From positions 124,001-188,000 of the forward strand of contig JAFEDH010000021.1 of NCBI GenBank assembly GCA_018241695.1: a DNA stretch of 64,000 bases, in the 5' to 3' direction. The stretch is from Pseudomonadota bacterium. Its GTDB lineage: Bacteria > Pseudomonadota > Gammaproteobacteria > Burkholderiales > Rhodocyclaceae. This document shows positions 34,086-42,574 of this stretch, one piece after another. The notes under the pieces are model-generated. The model did no database searches. It had not been told where the DNA came from and was given only the letters and a program-made list of their open reading frames with translations. Both the position numbers and the translations under genes were made by a program. The first letter of the stretch is position 1, and every line of letters starts with the position of its first letter.

Positions 34086-35306
34086 TCAGCGCTTGTCGAA
34101 GGCGACATGCATTTCCTTGAAGCCATCCATGAAAATCGAGCGCGCATAACGGGGCTCGGCCAAAAGGCGGAAATTCGTCATGCGCCGGATGATTTCTTCC
34201 AGCATCACTTTCAGATTCAGCCGCGCCTGATGCACACCGACACAATAGTGGCCGCCCTGGCCGAAAGTGCGGTAATGCTTGCGGGTATTCTGCAGCGGGC
34301 GACGGATATCAAAACGGTCCGGCTCCTCGAAGAAGTCCGGATCCCGGTTGGGAGCGCCGAGGATGCAAACCAGTTTGTCGCCCTTACGGATCTGTTCACC
34401 AGCGAGCTCCAGATCCTTCGTCGCGGTGCGGCGCAGATAGATCACCGTGTTGCGGTAGCGCAGAATCTCCTCCACCGCAGCAGGAACCAGTTCAGGGTCC
34501 TGCTCCAGCAGACGGTATTGATCGGGCTGGAGAATGAACTGATGGATGCCGAGGGCCAGGGTATTGCGGGTGGTTTCCATGCCGCCCACGATGAGATTGT
34601 TGAACATGCAGCCGAATTCACGATCGGTAATGCGCTCTCCGTCGATTTCCGCGCCCAGCACCTCCATGGTCAGGCTGTCGCGGGCGTTCCTGCGGTGGTC
34701 GGCGGCCAGGCGGGTACCAAACTCGATCAGCGCCAGCGATGCGTGAAAGCCCGCGGCCCGGTTCTCGGCAAAATCCGGATCATCGGCCAGCGCCAGGGTA
34801 TTGGTGAGATCCGCCACATAACGGTAATCCGCGACTTCCACACCCAGCAGATCGTACATCACCCGCATGGGCAACTGCGTGGCCACCTCGCTGATGAATT
34901 CGCATCGCCCCTTGTCAATCACCGTATCCACGATCCCGGTCGCGATCCGGCGCATCCCGCCCTCCCGCGCCTCGAGACTCTTGAGCCGGAAAGCGTGGTC
35001 CACCAGGCCGCGGTATTTGCGGTGCAGGGGCGGATCCATGAACGTCATGCTTTTTTGCTGCTCGACCAGTAACTCGGGTGGGAAGTCATCCAGCAGCGGA
35101 CCGAAGCCGCTGGAAAACAGTTCCGGCGTCTTGAGCACATGATCGATGTCTTCCTGCCGGAACAGCAGCCAGTGCCCTCCGGTTGCAAAGCCATCCGGCT
35201 CCCAGAGAATCCGGTGCTGCTCACGCAGCCGGTCGATGGTATCCCGCGGCGTTCCCCGCGCAAAGACATCCAGATCGAGCAGGGTATGGGCCGGACATGG
35301 GTGCAT
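34086..35306 (-). CDS. Cytochrome P450
   Basis: 406-residue soluble bacterial P450. The heme-thiolate loop FGQGGHYCVG places the ligand at Cys355. The K-helix ExxR is E280-ILR283, and the I-helix reads VGGMETTRN (Glu-Thr in place of the usual Asp-Thr, at 244-245). The region after the K-helix, RRTATKDLELAGEQIRKGDK, resembles the CYP125/CYP142-type steroid and terpenoid hydroxylases, but I cannot assign a subfamily. No ferredoxin or reductase gene is adjacent. It starts two bases after the DUF488 gene stop and precedes the SnoaL-like gene. Substrate likely hydrophobic, by inference. Confidence 0.93.
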   Translation of the reverse strand: MHPCPAHTLLDLDVFARGTPRDTIDRLREQHRILWEPDGFATGGHWLLFRQEDIDHVLKTPELFSSGFGPLLDDFPPELLVEQQKSMTFMDPPLHRKYRGLVDHAFRLKSLEAREGGMRRIATGIVDTVIDKGRCEFISEVATQLPMRVMYDLLGVEVADYRYVADLTNTLALADDPDFAENRAAGFHASLALIEFGTRLAADHRRNARDSLTMEVLGAEIDGERITDREFGCMFNNLIVGGMETTRNTLALGIHQFILQPDQYRLLEQDPELVPAAVEEILRYRNTVIYLRRTATKDLELAGEQIRKGDKLVCILGAPNRDPDFFEEPDRFDIRRPLQNTRKHYRTFGQGGHYCVGVHQARLNLKVMLEEIIRRMTNFRLLAEPRYARSIFMDGFKEMHVAFDKR

Positions 35307-35308
35307 GG

Positions 35309-35662
35309 CTATCTCTCCGCGTGGCGATCCAGAATCTGCTTGAGCACCACCGCCTCGTTGTGCTCCTGATCCTTGCTTGCGAACACCAGGGCAATGTCCC
35401 CCGCATGAGCCAGCCGGCGTAGCTCGTCCAGGGCTAGGTTGTCTTTCAGTTCGGCGCGATAGCGCGTTTTGAATTCAACCCATTTGTCGGGGTCGTGGCC
35501 AAACCACTGGCGCAAGCCGGTGGAAGGCGCGACATCCTTGAGCCAGAGATCGATTGCGGCCTTTTCCTTGGTCAGCCCGCGCGGCCAGAGGCGGTCCACA
35601 AGCACCCGCAGACCATCGGCAGAATCCGGCGATTCATAGGCCCGTTTCAGAATGACACGCAC
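35309..35662 (-). CDS. DUF488 family protein
   Basis: 117 residues from a GTG at 35662 that has AAGGAGAG upstream. It opens VRVILKRAYESPDSADG, followed by LVDRLWPRGLTKEKA, DLWLKDVAPSTGLRQWFGHD and the tail ALVFASKDQEHNEAVVLK, the signature of the DUF488/YeaO-like family. Function unknown. The frame stays open upstream but without similarity. It sits directly before the P450 on the same strand (2-base gap), which suggests co-transcription rather than a shared pathway. Confidence 0.85.
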   Translation of the reverse strand: MRVILKRAYESPDSADGLRVLVDRLWPRGLTKEKAAIDLWLKDVAPSTGLRQWFGHDPDKWVEFKTRYRAELKDNLALDELRRLAHAGDIALVFASKDQEHNEAVVLKQILDRHAER

Positions 35663-35729
35663 CAATCTCTCCTTCGCATCGAAACACGGGCGGATGGTCA
35701 GGAAAGCCCCGACCACCACCCGGCCCGCT

Positions 35730-37451
35730 TCAGTGCAGGGGCACCGTAGCCGTATCCTGGCCCGAGCGCAGGATTTTCCCCGCCGCGACGCCTGTAATCC
35801 GGCCTTCACTCACTACCGCCTTGCCGCCGACAAAGACGTGGTGCACCCCCACCGCATCGGCATAGAGGCGGTTCTCCTGGCCGGGCAGATCGCCCCGGGT
35901 CACCACCGGGCCGCAGGCCACCGTATCGGGATCGAACACCACCAGATCGGCAATGGCGCCGACCGCCAGATTGCCGCGATCCTTCAGGCCGAATTTCTCG
36001 GCGGGAACGCTGGTCAGGAGCCGCACCGCCTCTTCGGTGGTAAGCAGTTTGCGGCGACGGCCTTCACCGAGCAACTGGGTGGAAAAGGCAAAGGTATCGA
36101 TCATGTCCAGATGGGCGCCCGCATCGGAAGCGCCGACGATGCAGCGGGCATCCTTCCAGGCCTGGCCACGAAGCGCCCAGGAAGCATCGTCATCGCCAAA
36201 TGCCGGGGGCGAGAAAGTGGTCTTCAGATCTTCTTCCACGGCAAGATCGAACAGCGCCTCGATGGGCGGCTTGCCCACGGATTGCGCATATTCGCCCAGA
36301 TGCCTGCCCTGCCAGGTCTTGTTATGCGGAAGGAAGGTTTCGTCCAGCAGCCATTGCTCCCAGTTCTGGAACATCATCGCCAGAGGATGGTTGCCCAGTT
36401 CATTCACGCCCTTCAGCAGCCGGGCGCGCACCTCCGGATCCTTGAGCGCCTTTTTCTTTTCCTCGTGCGGCAGGGTGAGGATGGCATCGGTCCAGCCCGG
36501 CAGCGTATCAAGCAGGAAGCCGCTGATGAAGTTGAGGCGGTTTTTGGGCGGCACCGCACTGACCAGGGCCAGGATCATGGCGCCCCGGTCCCTGGCGTAA
36601 TCGCTGGCGGCCAGCTGGCTATCGGTCATGGCGGTGTTGAAGTGGGTGGGCGCCAGCATGTTCCAGTTGATGGGCCGCTGGGCGGCGAGCGACATCTCGG
36701 TCATGACCCGGTATTCTTTTTCGCCAAAGGTGCCCACACCGGGAATCATCTCCAGCCAGGTGCCCGGATGGCGGCGCGCCACTGCCGCCAGCGCCACCAG
36801 TTCCTCCTGGCTGGCGGCACGGGACGGCACCGGATTGCCTTCCATGTCACTGTGGGTCATCGACAGGGTGGAGGAAAGCCCCAGGCCACCGGCAGCGAGG
36901 GATTCATCCAGCAGCTCGCACATGGCTTCCAGGTCGGCGGGCGTGGCGGGTTGCCCGACGGCCCGCTCTCCCATCACCGCGCGGCGCAAGGCGGTATGGC
37001 CCACCATGAAACCGATATTGATCGAGGTGGTGCCGTCGACCGCATCGAGGTACTGCGCAAAGGATTTCCAGGTCGGCTTCAGTGCAGCCTTGAGCGTGGC
37101 CAGGGGCATGCCTTCCACCCGGGAAAGCATGCGCAGCAGGTAATCCGCATCCTCGGCACGACCGGAAAGCGGTGCCAGGGTGAAGCCACAATTGCCCGCC
37201 ACGGCAGTCGTCACACCATGATTGACCGAAGGCGTGAGCTGGGGATCCCAGAAAATCTGCGCGTCGTAGTGCGTATGCACGTCGATGAATCCCGGCGCCA
37301 CGACGGCACCGGCGGCATCCACCTCGTGCGTCGCGCGGCCCTCCACCCGGCCCAGGGCGACGATGCGGCCGCCGCTCACGCCGACATCACCCCGATAACC
37401 CGGCCTGCCGCTGCCGTCGACGATGGTTGCATTCCTGATGGCCAAATCCAT
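35730..37451 (-). CDS. N-acyl-D-amino-acid deacylase-like amidohydrolase
   Basis: 573-residue metal-dependent hydrolase of the D-aminoacylase/dihydroorotase-like branch (Amidohydro_3). It starts MDLAIRNATIVDGSG with GAGGAGACAACC upstream. Metal motif GFIDVHTHYDAQ, GNCGFTLAP, and a C-terminal SDAGAHLDM and GAIADLVVFDPDTV are visible. Homologues are common in steroid- and terpenoid-degrading bacteria, where the physiological substrate is unknown. The upstream in-frame codons are outside the domain. It is 67 bases upstream of the DUF488 gene on the same strand. Confidence 0.9.
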   Translation of the reverse strand: MDLAIRNATIVDGSGRPGYRGDVGVSGGRIVALGRVEGRATHEVDAAGAVVAPGFIDVHTHYDAQIFWDPQLTPSVNHGVTTAVAGNCGFTLAPLSGRAEDADYLLRMLSRVEGMPLATLKAALKPTWKSFAQYLDAVDGTTSINIGFMVGHTALRRAVMGERAVGQPATPADLEAMCELLDESLAAGGLGLSSTLSMTHSDMEGNPVPSRAASQEELVALAAVARRHPGTWLEMIPGVGTFGEKEYRVMTEMSLAAQRPINWNMLAPTHFNTAMTDSQLAASDYARDRGAMILALVSAVPPKNRLNFISGFLLDTLPGWTDAILTLPHEEKKKALKDPEVRARLLKGVNELGNHPLAMMFQNWEQWLLDETFLPHNKTWQGRHLGEYAQSVGKPPIEALFDLAVEEDLKTTFSPPAFGDDDASWALRGQAWKDARCIVGASDAGAHLDMIDTFAFSTQLLGEGRRRKLLTTEEAVRLLTSVPAEKFGLKDRGNLAVGAIADLVVFDPDTVACGPVVTRGDLPGQENRLYADAVGVHHVFVGGKAVVSEGRITGVAAGKILRSGQDTATVPLH

Positions 37452-37649
37452 GGTTGTCTCCTCGTTTTGTATTCGTATCCTGCAATGATGGTACAAAACC
37501 ATCCACCCGACCCAGTAGATTACATCTGCGGACGCGCATGACAAGAAACCCCTAGCAATGCACGGCCAGCATGCCGGCATGGAAAACCCTCCATGTCCGC
37601 GTTGCTCCGCAATCCGGATCGCAGCAGCACTGTGTGATCCGTGGCGGCA

Positions 37650-38702
37650 TCACTGCGGCAGAGCTTCCTCCTGTGGAGGCTCCTGCGCCTTGTCTGCCTG
37701 CACCCGTGCCTGTACCTGCGCCCTGATCTGCTTCATTTTCGCCTGCAGGGGGGGATAGGGGCCATAACGGTGCTGATCGGCGGAAGCGCCATCGACATAG
37801 GGTGGGAAAGGGCTATCCACGGGCTTGTTCCAGCGGGCGGGGAAGTCACGCTCGGTATTTTTCTTCAGGGGCCGGTCGTGACTCAGGACAAAGGCGGCCA
37901 CATCGTATGCCTCGTCTTCCGACAGTTGCGGCTGCTCATGGCTGGTACCGAAGGGCATGTTGGCCCGGATGAAGGCCGCCGCCGTGAGCAGGCGATTCAT
38001 CCCCGCGCCATGGTTGAAGCTGTCCCTGCCCCAGAGCGGTGGGAACGCATATCCGGTGGCGCTGCCCGCAGCGCCGGCCCGCACCCCCGCGCCGTTGGCG
38101 CCATGACAGGACGCACACCGGGTGCCATAGATCTTCGCTCCCGCCACCAGATCGGCGCGACGATTGGGTGGTGTGAAGGGTATCGCACCCTGTCCCGCCA
38201 CCTTGCTGCCAATCGGTATGCCACGCGACAAAAAATGCATATAGGTGACGAACGCCTTCATTTCCCGGCCGTCCAGCGGCAGGGCTTTACCCGCCATGCT
38301 CCGTTCCATGCAGCCGTTGATGCGGTCCTCCAGGGTGCTGATTTCATTTTCACGGGCACGGTATTGCGGAAAGATGGCATTCACCCCCACCCAGGGGATG
38401 GCATATTTCTTGGTGGCCGAAGCCTCGTGGCAGGAAGCACAGGCCAGATTGTTGCCGGCAAAACGCATCCCTGGTTTTTTCACCTCCGGCCCGATATAGG
38501 CGAAGGTCCGGTCGGTGAGTTCCTTGCCATAGCGCACCATGCGTCCATATTCGTCATCCGGCAATTGCGAGACATCATGGGATTCGGGTGCCACCACGGC
38601 CGCAGGCTCGGCCATCACCGATGCCGCGTATGACACCAGAGCAGCAGCAAGAACCGGGACGAGCCCACAGACAAGAAACGGGCGAGACATACGGGGTTTC
38701 AT
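37650..38702 (-). CDS. Diheme cytochrome c, TsdA-like (thiosulfate dehydrogenase family)
   Basis: 350 residues with an N-terminal signal peptide (FLVCGLVPVLAAALVSYAAS) and two heme sites, both CASCH. The sequence between them (PWVGVNAIFPQYRARE, LEDRINGCMERSM) and after the second (YAFPPLWGRDSFNHGAGMNR) follows the TsdA pattern. The Cys in INGCM corresponds to the cysteine that ligates heme 1 in TsdA. The C-terminus is a long Gln/Ala-rich tail. The ATG at 38702 has GGGAGGAATGTG upstream. TsdA interconverts thiosulfate and tetrathionate in the periplasm. Similar diheme proteins serve other reactions, so function is moderately sure. Confidence 0.82.
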   Translation of the reverse strand: MKPRMSRPFLVCGLVPVLAAALVSYAASVMAEPAAVVAPESHDVSQLPDDEYGRMVRYGKELTDRTFAYIGPEVKKPGMRFAGNNLACASCHEASATKKYAIPWVGVNAIFPQYRARENEISTLEDRINGCMERSMAGKALPLDGREMKAFVTYMHFLSRGIPIGSKVAGQGAIPFTPPNRRADLVAGAKIYGTRCASCHGANGAGVRAGAAGSATGYAFPPLWGRDSFNHGAGMNRLLTAAAFIRANMPFGTSHEQPQLSEDEAYDVAAFVLSHDRPLKKNTERDFPARWNKPVDSPFPPYVDGASADQHRYGPYPPLQAKMKQIRAQVQARVQADKAQEPPQEEALPQ

Positions 38703-38788
38703 CACATTCCTCCCATGCATGGAGTGACAACTGGCGATGATAGGGAAACTTGCCATATGCGTCGACAGGGCTTCCCGGCGCATCCGGA

Positions 38789-38836
38789 GCATCAAGGTAA
38801 AAAGCCGGCGCGAAGGCCGGCTTTTTACCTTGATGC
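38789..38836. terminator. Bidirectional terminator with a 21-bp perfect stem
   Basis: Two perfect 21-base arms (38789-38809 and 38816-38836) enclose the loop GCGAAG. Each arm contains AAAAAGCCGGC or its complement GCCGGCTTTTT, giving a GC core flanked by A/T tracts in both directions. It lies 12 bases after the thiolase stop and upstream of the cytochrome c gene, so it ends the thiolase-DUF35 transcript on the minus strand. Confidence 0.85.
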
Positions 38837-38847
38837 GAACCACCCGC

Positions 38848-40029
38848 CTACTTCTTCACGATCACCGATGAGCCATGGCCGAAAAGCCCCTGGTTGGCGG
38901 TAATGCCGACTTTGGCATGCGCAACCTGACGCCCTTCGGCCTGGCCGCGCAACTGCCAGGTCAGTTCGCACACCTGGGCCAGCGCCTGGGCGGGAACCGC
39001 TTCGCCGAAGCAGGCCAGACCGCCGGAGGCGTTGACCGGGATGCGGCCGCCGACCCGGGTATCGCCGGCACGCAGCAGCTTCGCCGCCTCGCCACGTGGC
39101 GCCAGCTGCAGATCCTCGATCCAGTCCAGTTCCAGCGCGGTGGAGAGGTCGTACACCTCGGCCAGGCTGATGTCCCTGGGGCTGACGCCGGCTTCCTCAT
39201 ACGCCTTGGCAGGTACGGCGGCGCGGAAACTGCGGGCATCGACCACGGCCGCGGAATCGGTGGCGATGTCGGGCATTTCCACCAGTTCGTTGGCGAAGGC
39301 CGGGGTCACGGTGGAAATGGCGGCGATGCGCGGAGCATTGCCCTTGCCGATCTTTTTCGCATACTCCAGACTGGAGACGATGATGGCGGCGCCGCCATCG
39401 GAAGTGGCGCAGATATCCATCAGACGCAGCGGGTCGGCCACCATGGGTGATGCGGCCACGTCCTCGCGGGTGAACAGTTTGCGGTAACGGGCGTTGGGGT
39501 TATGGCTGCCATGCTCCGCATTCTTCAGTTTCACCGCCGCGAAATCTTCCAGCGTGTCGCCGTAGACGTCGATGCGGCGCCGGGCATAGAGCGCGAAGTA
39601 GGTGGGATTGGTGATCCCGATGTAGAAGCGTACCCAGTCCGGGTCTTCGGGACGGTAGCCCTTGGCCGGAGCGAGGAAGCCCTTGGGCGTGGTGTCGGCG
39701 CCGATCACCAGCGCGACGTCGCACTGGCCGGAGAGAATCTTGGTGCGGGCGGCGGCCAGCGCCTGGGAACCTGAAGCACAGGCGGCATACGAGGTGTTGA
39801 CCTCGCAGCCATTCCAGCCCAGGGCCTGGGCGAATGTGGCCCCAGCCACATAACCGGGGTAGCCGCAACGCATGGTCGCGGCGCCGGAAACGAACTGGAT
39901 GTCCTTCCAGGCCACACCGGCATCTTTCAGAGCAACGCGGGCGGCGGCAACACCGTATTCGACAAAGTTGCGGCCCCACTTGCCCCAGGGGTGCATGCCG
40001 ACCCCGAGAATGGCGATATCTTGGCTCAT
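38848..40029 (-). CDS. SCP-x-type thiolase (lipid-transfer protein/acetyl-CoA acetyltransferase family)
   Basis: 393-residue thiolase-fold enzyme of the SCP-x/Ltp group. The nucleophile lies in YAACASGSQAL (Cys84), and the C-terminus NASGGLACFGE and GHGSSVIVKK corresponds to the usual conserved end. Unlike the aldolase-type Ltp2 proteins, the catalytic Cys is kept, so thiolytic or condensing chemistry is possible. Members with a partnered DUF35 protein are common in steroid side-chain and branched-chain degradation. Ten bases separate it from the DUF35 gene upstream on the same strand, and the two probably form a complex. Confidence 0.9.
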   Translation of the reverse strand: MSQDIAILGVGMHPWGKWGRNFVEYGVAAARVALKDAGVAWKDIQFVSGAATMRCGYPGYVAGATFAQALGWNGCEVNTSYAACASGSQALAAARTKILSGQCDVALVIGADTTPKGFLAPAKGYRPEDPDWVRFYIGITNPTYFALYARRRIDVYGDTLEDFAAVKLKNAEHGSHNPNARYRKLFTREDVAASPMVADPLRLMDICATSDGGAAIIVSSLEYAKKIGKGNAPRIAAISTVTPAFANELVEMPDIATDSAAVVDARSFRAAVPAKAYEEAGVSPRDISLAEVYDLSTALELDWIEDLQLAPRGEAAKLLRAGDTRVGGRIPVNASGGLACFGEAVPAQALAQVCELTWQLRGQAEGRQVAHAKVGITANQGLFGHGSSVIVKK

Positions 40030-40039
40030 CTGCTGCTCC

Positions 40040-40468
40040 TCATACCGGTTTCCATTTCCAGATCACCTTGGTCTGGTCACCATCCTCATGGAGGGTTTCC
40101 AGTACCAGGCGCATTTCCTGACCGACCTTGAGATTCTCGACACCAATGCCTTCCACCACCTGACCCAGGACGATCATTTTTTCGTGGTCGAGCCGTACCG
40201 CGGCGATGGCGTAAGGCACGAAGGGATCCGCCGCGATGAAAGGCTCGGGGGGCTTGTAGCTGGCGTTGGTGTAAGACCAGACGTGGCCACGATTGGAAAG
40301 CTGCACTTCCTCGAACTCGTCGCTATCGCAGGCAGGGTTGCGACAGTATGTCGTGAGCTTGGGAAAAAAATAGCTGCCGCATTCCTTGCAGCGGGTGCCG
40401 ATCAGATGGGGGTTGCCGGCATCCATGGTGTACCAGCCCGCGATGGCCGGCACGGTGGTTTTGCTCAT
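40040..40468 (-). CDS. Zn-ribbon / OB-fold DUF35 protein, thiolase partner
   Basis: 142 residues. The N-terminal rubredoxin-like zinc ribbon has two pairs, CKECG and CRNPAC, spaced as in DUF35 proteins, and an OB-fold follows (VWSYTNASYKPPEPF, AIAAVRLDHEKMIVLGQVV). In studied systems these proteins bind acyl-CoA and pair with SCP-x thiolases or Ltp2 aldolases. Its stop is 10 bases upstream of the thiolase start. It is divergent from ribE, sharing a 126-base intergenic region. Confidence 0.92.
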   Translation of the reverse strand: MSKTTVPAIAGWYTMDAGNPHLIGTRCKECGSYFFPKLTTYCRNPACDSDEFEEVQLSNRGHVWSYTNASYKPPEPFIAADPFVPYAIAAVRLDHEKMIVLGQVVEGIGVENLKVGQEMRLVLETLHEDGDQTKVIWKWKPV

Positions 40469-40594
40469 GAGAGGCTCCTTGCAGAACGGCCGGCAAGAAT
40501 ACTACGGATGTACGGCGGACTCCCGCGCTGCGATGCCCCCGTCACAATCGGGCAGATAGCCGATAATGAGGCGTTTCATTGCTGGAATTCCTCC

Positions 40595-41227
40595 ATGTTC
40601 ACCGGTATCGTCGCCGCCGTCGGTCGCATCAGCGCATTGCGCCCCCTGGAAAAGGGCCTGCGCCTCACCGTCACCGCGCCCGACCTCGATCTTTCCGATG
40701 TCGTCCTGGGGGACTCGATCGCCCACAATGGTGTCTGCCTCACCGTGGTGGCGCTGGCGGGCTCCACCTTCGATGTGGATGTCTCACGCGAAACCCTGGA
40801 TTGCACCGTGGGCCTGGATGAGCCTGGCGAAATCAACCTGGAAAAGGCCCTGCGCCTGGCGGACCGTCTCGGCGGCCACCTGGTTTCCGGCCATGTGGAC
40901 GGTGTGGGCGAAGTGGTGAAATTCGAGCCGATTGGCGAGTCCCACGAACTGGTGATCCGCGCCCCGGCCGGGCTTGCCCGCTATATCGCGCGCAAGGGCT
41001 CCATCGCGATCAATGGTGTTTCCCTGACCACCAACCGGGTGGACGGCCCCGATTTCTCCATCAACCTGATCCCCCATACCGTAGCCGTCACCACGCTCAG
41101 GCACCTCAAACCGGGGTGCAGGGTAAACCTTGAGGTGGATCTGATCGCCCGCTATGTGGAACGCATGCAGGCCGCAGATATCGATCCGCGCCTCGCCGCC
41201 CGGGATGCCGTTGGTTCAATTACCTGA
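40595..41227 (+). CDS. ribE: Riboflavin synthase alpha chain
   Basis: 210-residue enzyme that dismutates two 6,7-dimethyl-8-ribityllumazines to riboflavin, the last step of the pathway. The two homologous lumazine-binding domains are both visible: MFTGIVAAVGRI ... NGVCLTVV and GHVDGVGEVV ... INGVSLTTN. The start at 40595 gives the canonical MFTGIV beginning; the frame is open upstream but noncoding. It stands apart from ribB-ribH, which lie 9.5 kb downstream. No FMN riboswitch is visible in front of it. The gshA gene follows after 14 bases. Confidence 0.96.
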   Translation: MFTGIVAAVGRISALRPLEKGLRLTVTAPDLDLSDVVLGDSIAHNGVCLTVVALAGSTFDVDVSRETLDCTVGLDEPGEINLEKALRLADRLGGHLVSGHVDGVGEVVKFEPIGESHELVIRAPAGLARYIARKGSIAINGVSLTTNRVDGPDFSINLIPHTVAVTTLRHLKPGCRVNLEVDLIARYVERMQAADIDPRLAARDAVGSIT

Positions 41228-41241
41228 AATTCGGAGACTTC

Positions 41242-42531
41242 ATGGTTCCTCATCTGACCACCGCGCTGACCGGCCCCCTGCTGGGTCTGGAAAAATGCTT
41301 TCTCGATAACACCCCTGCCATCGAACACTGGTTGCGCGGCCAATGGCTGGAGCACTCGCCCCCCTTCTATGCTTCTGTCGACCTGCGCAACGCCGGCTTC
41401 AAGCTGGCGCCGGTAGACACCAACCTCTTTCCCGGTGGTTTCAACAACCTGAACCCGGCCTTCCATCCCCTGGCTGTCCAGGCAGCCATGGCCGCGGTGG
41501 AAAAGCTCTGCCCCGAAGCCCGTAACCTGTTGCTGGTGCCCGAGAACCACACCCGCAATCCGTTCTATCTGCAGAACGTGGCGCAACTGGCCACCATTCT
41601 CAAGCTCACCGGACTCCATGTCCGCATTGGCTCCCTGCTGCCCGAGATCACGGCCCCCACTACCATCACGCTGGCCGATGGACGTCCGCTGCTGCTCGAA
41701 CCGGTCAGGCGCCTCGGTGCCGATGGCCGGCGCCTGGGTGTGGAAGGTTTCGACCCCTGCGCGATCCTGCTCAACAACGACCTCTCCGCCGGCGTGCCGC
41801 CGCTCCTGGAAAACATTCACGAGCAGTGGCTGATCCCGCCCCTTCACGCCGGCTGGCACACACGGCGCAAATCACGCCACTTCAGCGCCTATCGCGAAGT
41901 GGCCGAATCCTTCGCCCGCATGCTGGGGATCGATCCCTGGCTCATCAATCCCGAATTCGGCGTTTGCGGCGAAGTCAATTTCCATGAACGCACCGGCGAG
42001 GAATGCCTGGCCGCCAATGTGGATGCGCTGCTCACCCGCATCCGCGCCAAGTACAGGGAACATGGCATCGACAGCACGCCTTTCGTGATCGTCAAGGCCG
42101 ATGCCGGCACCTACGGCATGGGCATCATGACCGTGCGCGACGCCAGTGAAGTGAAGGGCCTCAACCGTCGCCAGCGCAACAAGATGGCTGTCGGCAAGGA
42201 AGGGCTGCACATCACCGAAGTCATCATCCAGGAAGGGGTACCCACGGTGGAAACCGTGGATGAAGGCAATGCCGAACCCGTGGTGTACATGGTCGACAGA
42301 TATGTGGTGGGCGGGTTCTATCGCGTGAATCCGGCCCGTGGCATCGACGAGAATCTCAATGCGCCGGGCATGCATTTCAAGCCCCTCGCCTTCGACACCG
42401 GCTGCTCCCTGCCCGATGCCAGCCGAGAACCGGACGCACCACCCAACCGTTTTTATGCCTATGGTGTGGTCGCTCGATTGGCCCTGCTCGCCGCCGCGCT
42501 GGAGCTCGAACGCAGCGCACCGGAAAACTGA
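41242..42531 (+). CDS. gshA: Glutamate-cysteine ligase (betaproteobacterial type)
   Basis: 429-residue glutamate-cysteine ligase, first enzyme of glutathione synthesis, of the distinct betaproteobacterial branch. Recognisable segments include SVDLRNAGFKLAPVDTNLFP, GGFNNLNPAF, LPEITAPT and the nucleotide-binding FVIVKADAGTYGMGIM. It has CTGAAATTCGGAGAC upstream of the ATG (GGAG). The usual neighbour gshB is missing; an apbE gene lies in its place, followed by the PTS IIA gene that normally follows gshB. Confidence 0.92.
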   Translation: MVPHLTTALTGPLLGLEKCFLDNTPAIEHWLRGQWLEHSPPFYASVDLRNAGFKLAPVDTNLFPGGFNNLNPAFHPLAVQAAMAAVEKLCPEARNLLLVPENHTRNPFYLQNVAQLATILKLTGLHVRIGSLLPEITAPTTITLADGRPLLLEPVRRLGADGRRLGVEGFDPCAILLNNDLSAGVPPLLENIHEQWLIPPLHAGWHTRRKSRHFSAYREVAESFARMLGIDPWLINPEFGVCGEVNFHERTGEECLAANVDALLTRIRAKYREHGIDSTPFVIVKADAGTYGMGIMTVRDASEVKGLNRRQRNKMAVGKEGLHITEVIIQEGVPTVETVDEGNAEPVVYMVDRYVVGGFYRVNPARGIDENLNAPGMHFKPLAFDTGCSLPDASREPDAPPNRFYAYGVVARLALLAAALELERSAPEN

Positions 42532-42574
42532 ACCGCCCGGGCAAGGGGGGCGAAAACGTGCGGGACACGGCGGC

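Noticed and set aside
38789..38836. Inverted repeat as an insertion sequence end
   Set aside because: No transposase gene or target duplication is nearby; the GC core with A/T flanks and position after the thiolase stop fit a terminator.
40469..40594. FMN riboswitch before ribE
   Set aside because: The conserved RFN core (such as the GGGGCAGGGTG segment) is not present in this gap or in the ribB leader.
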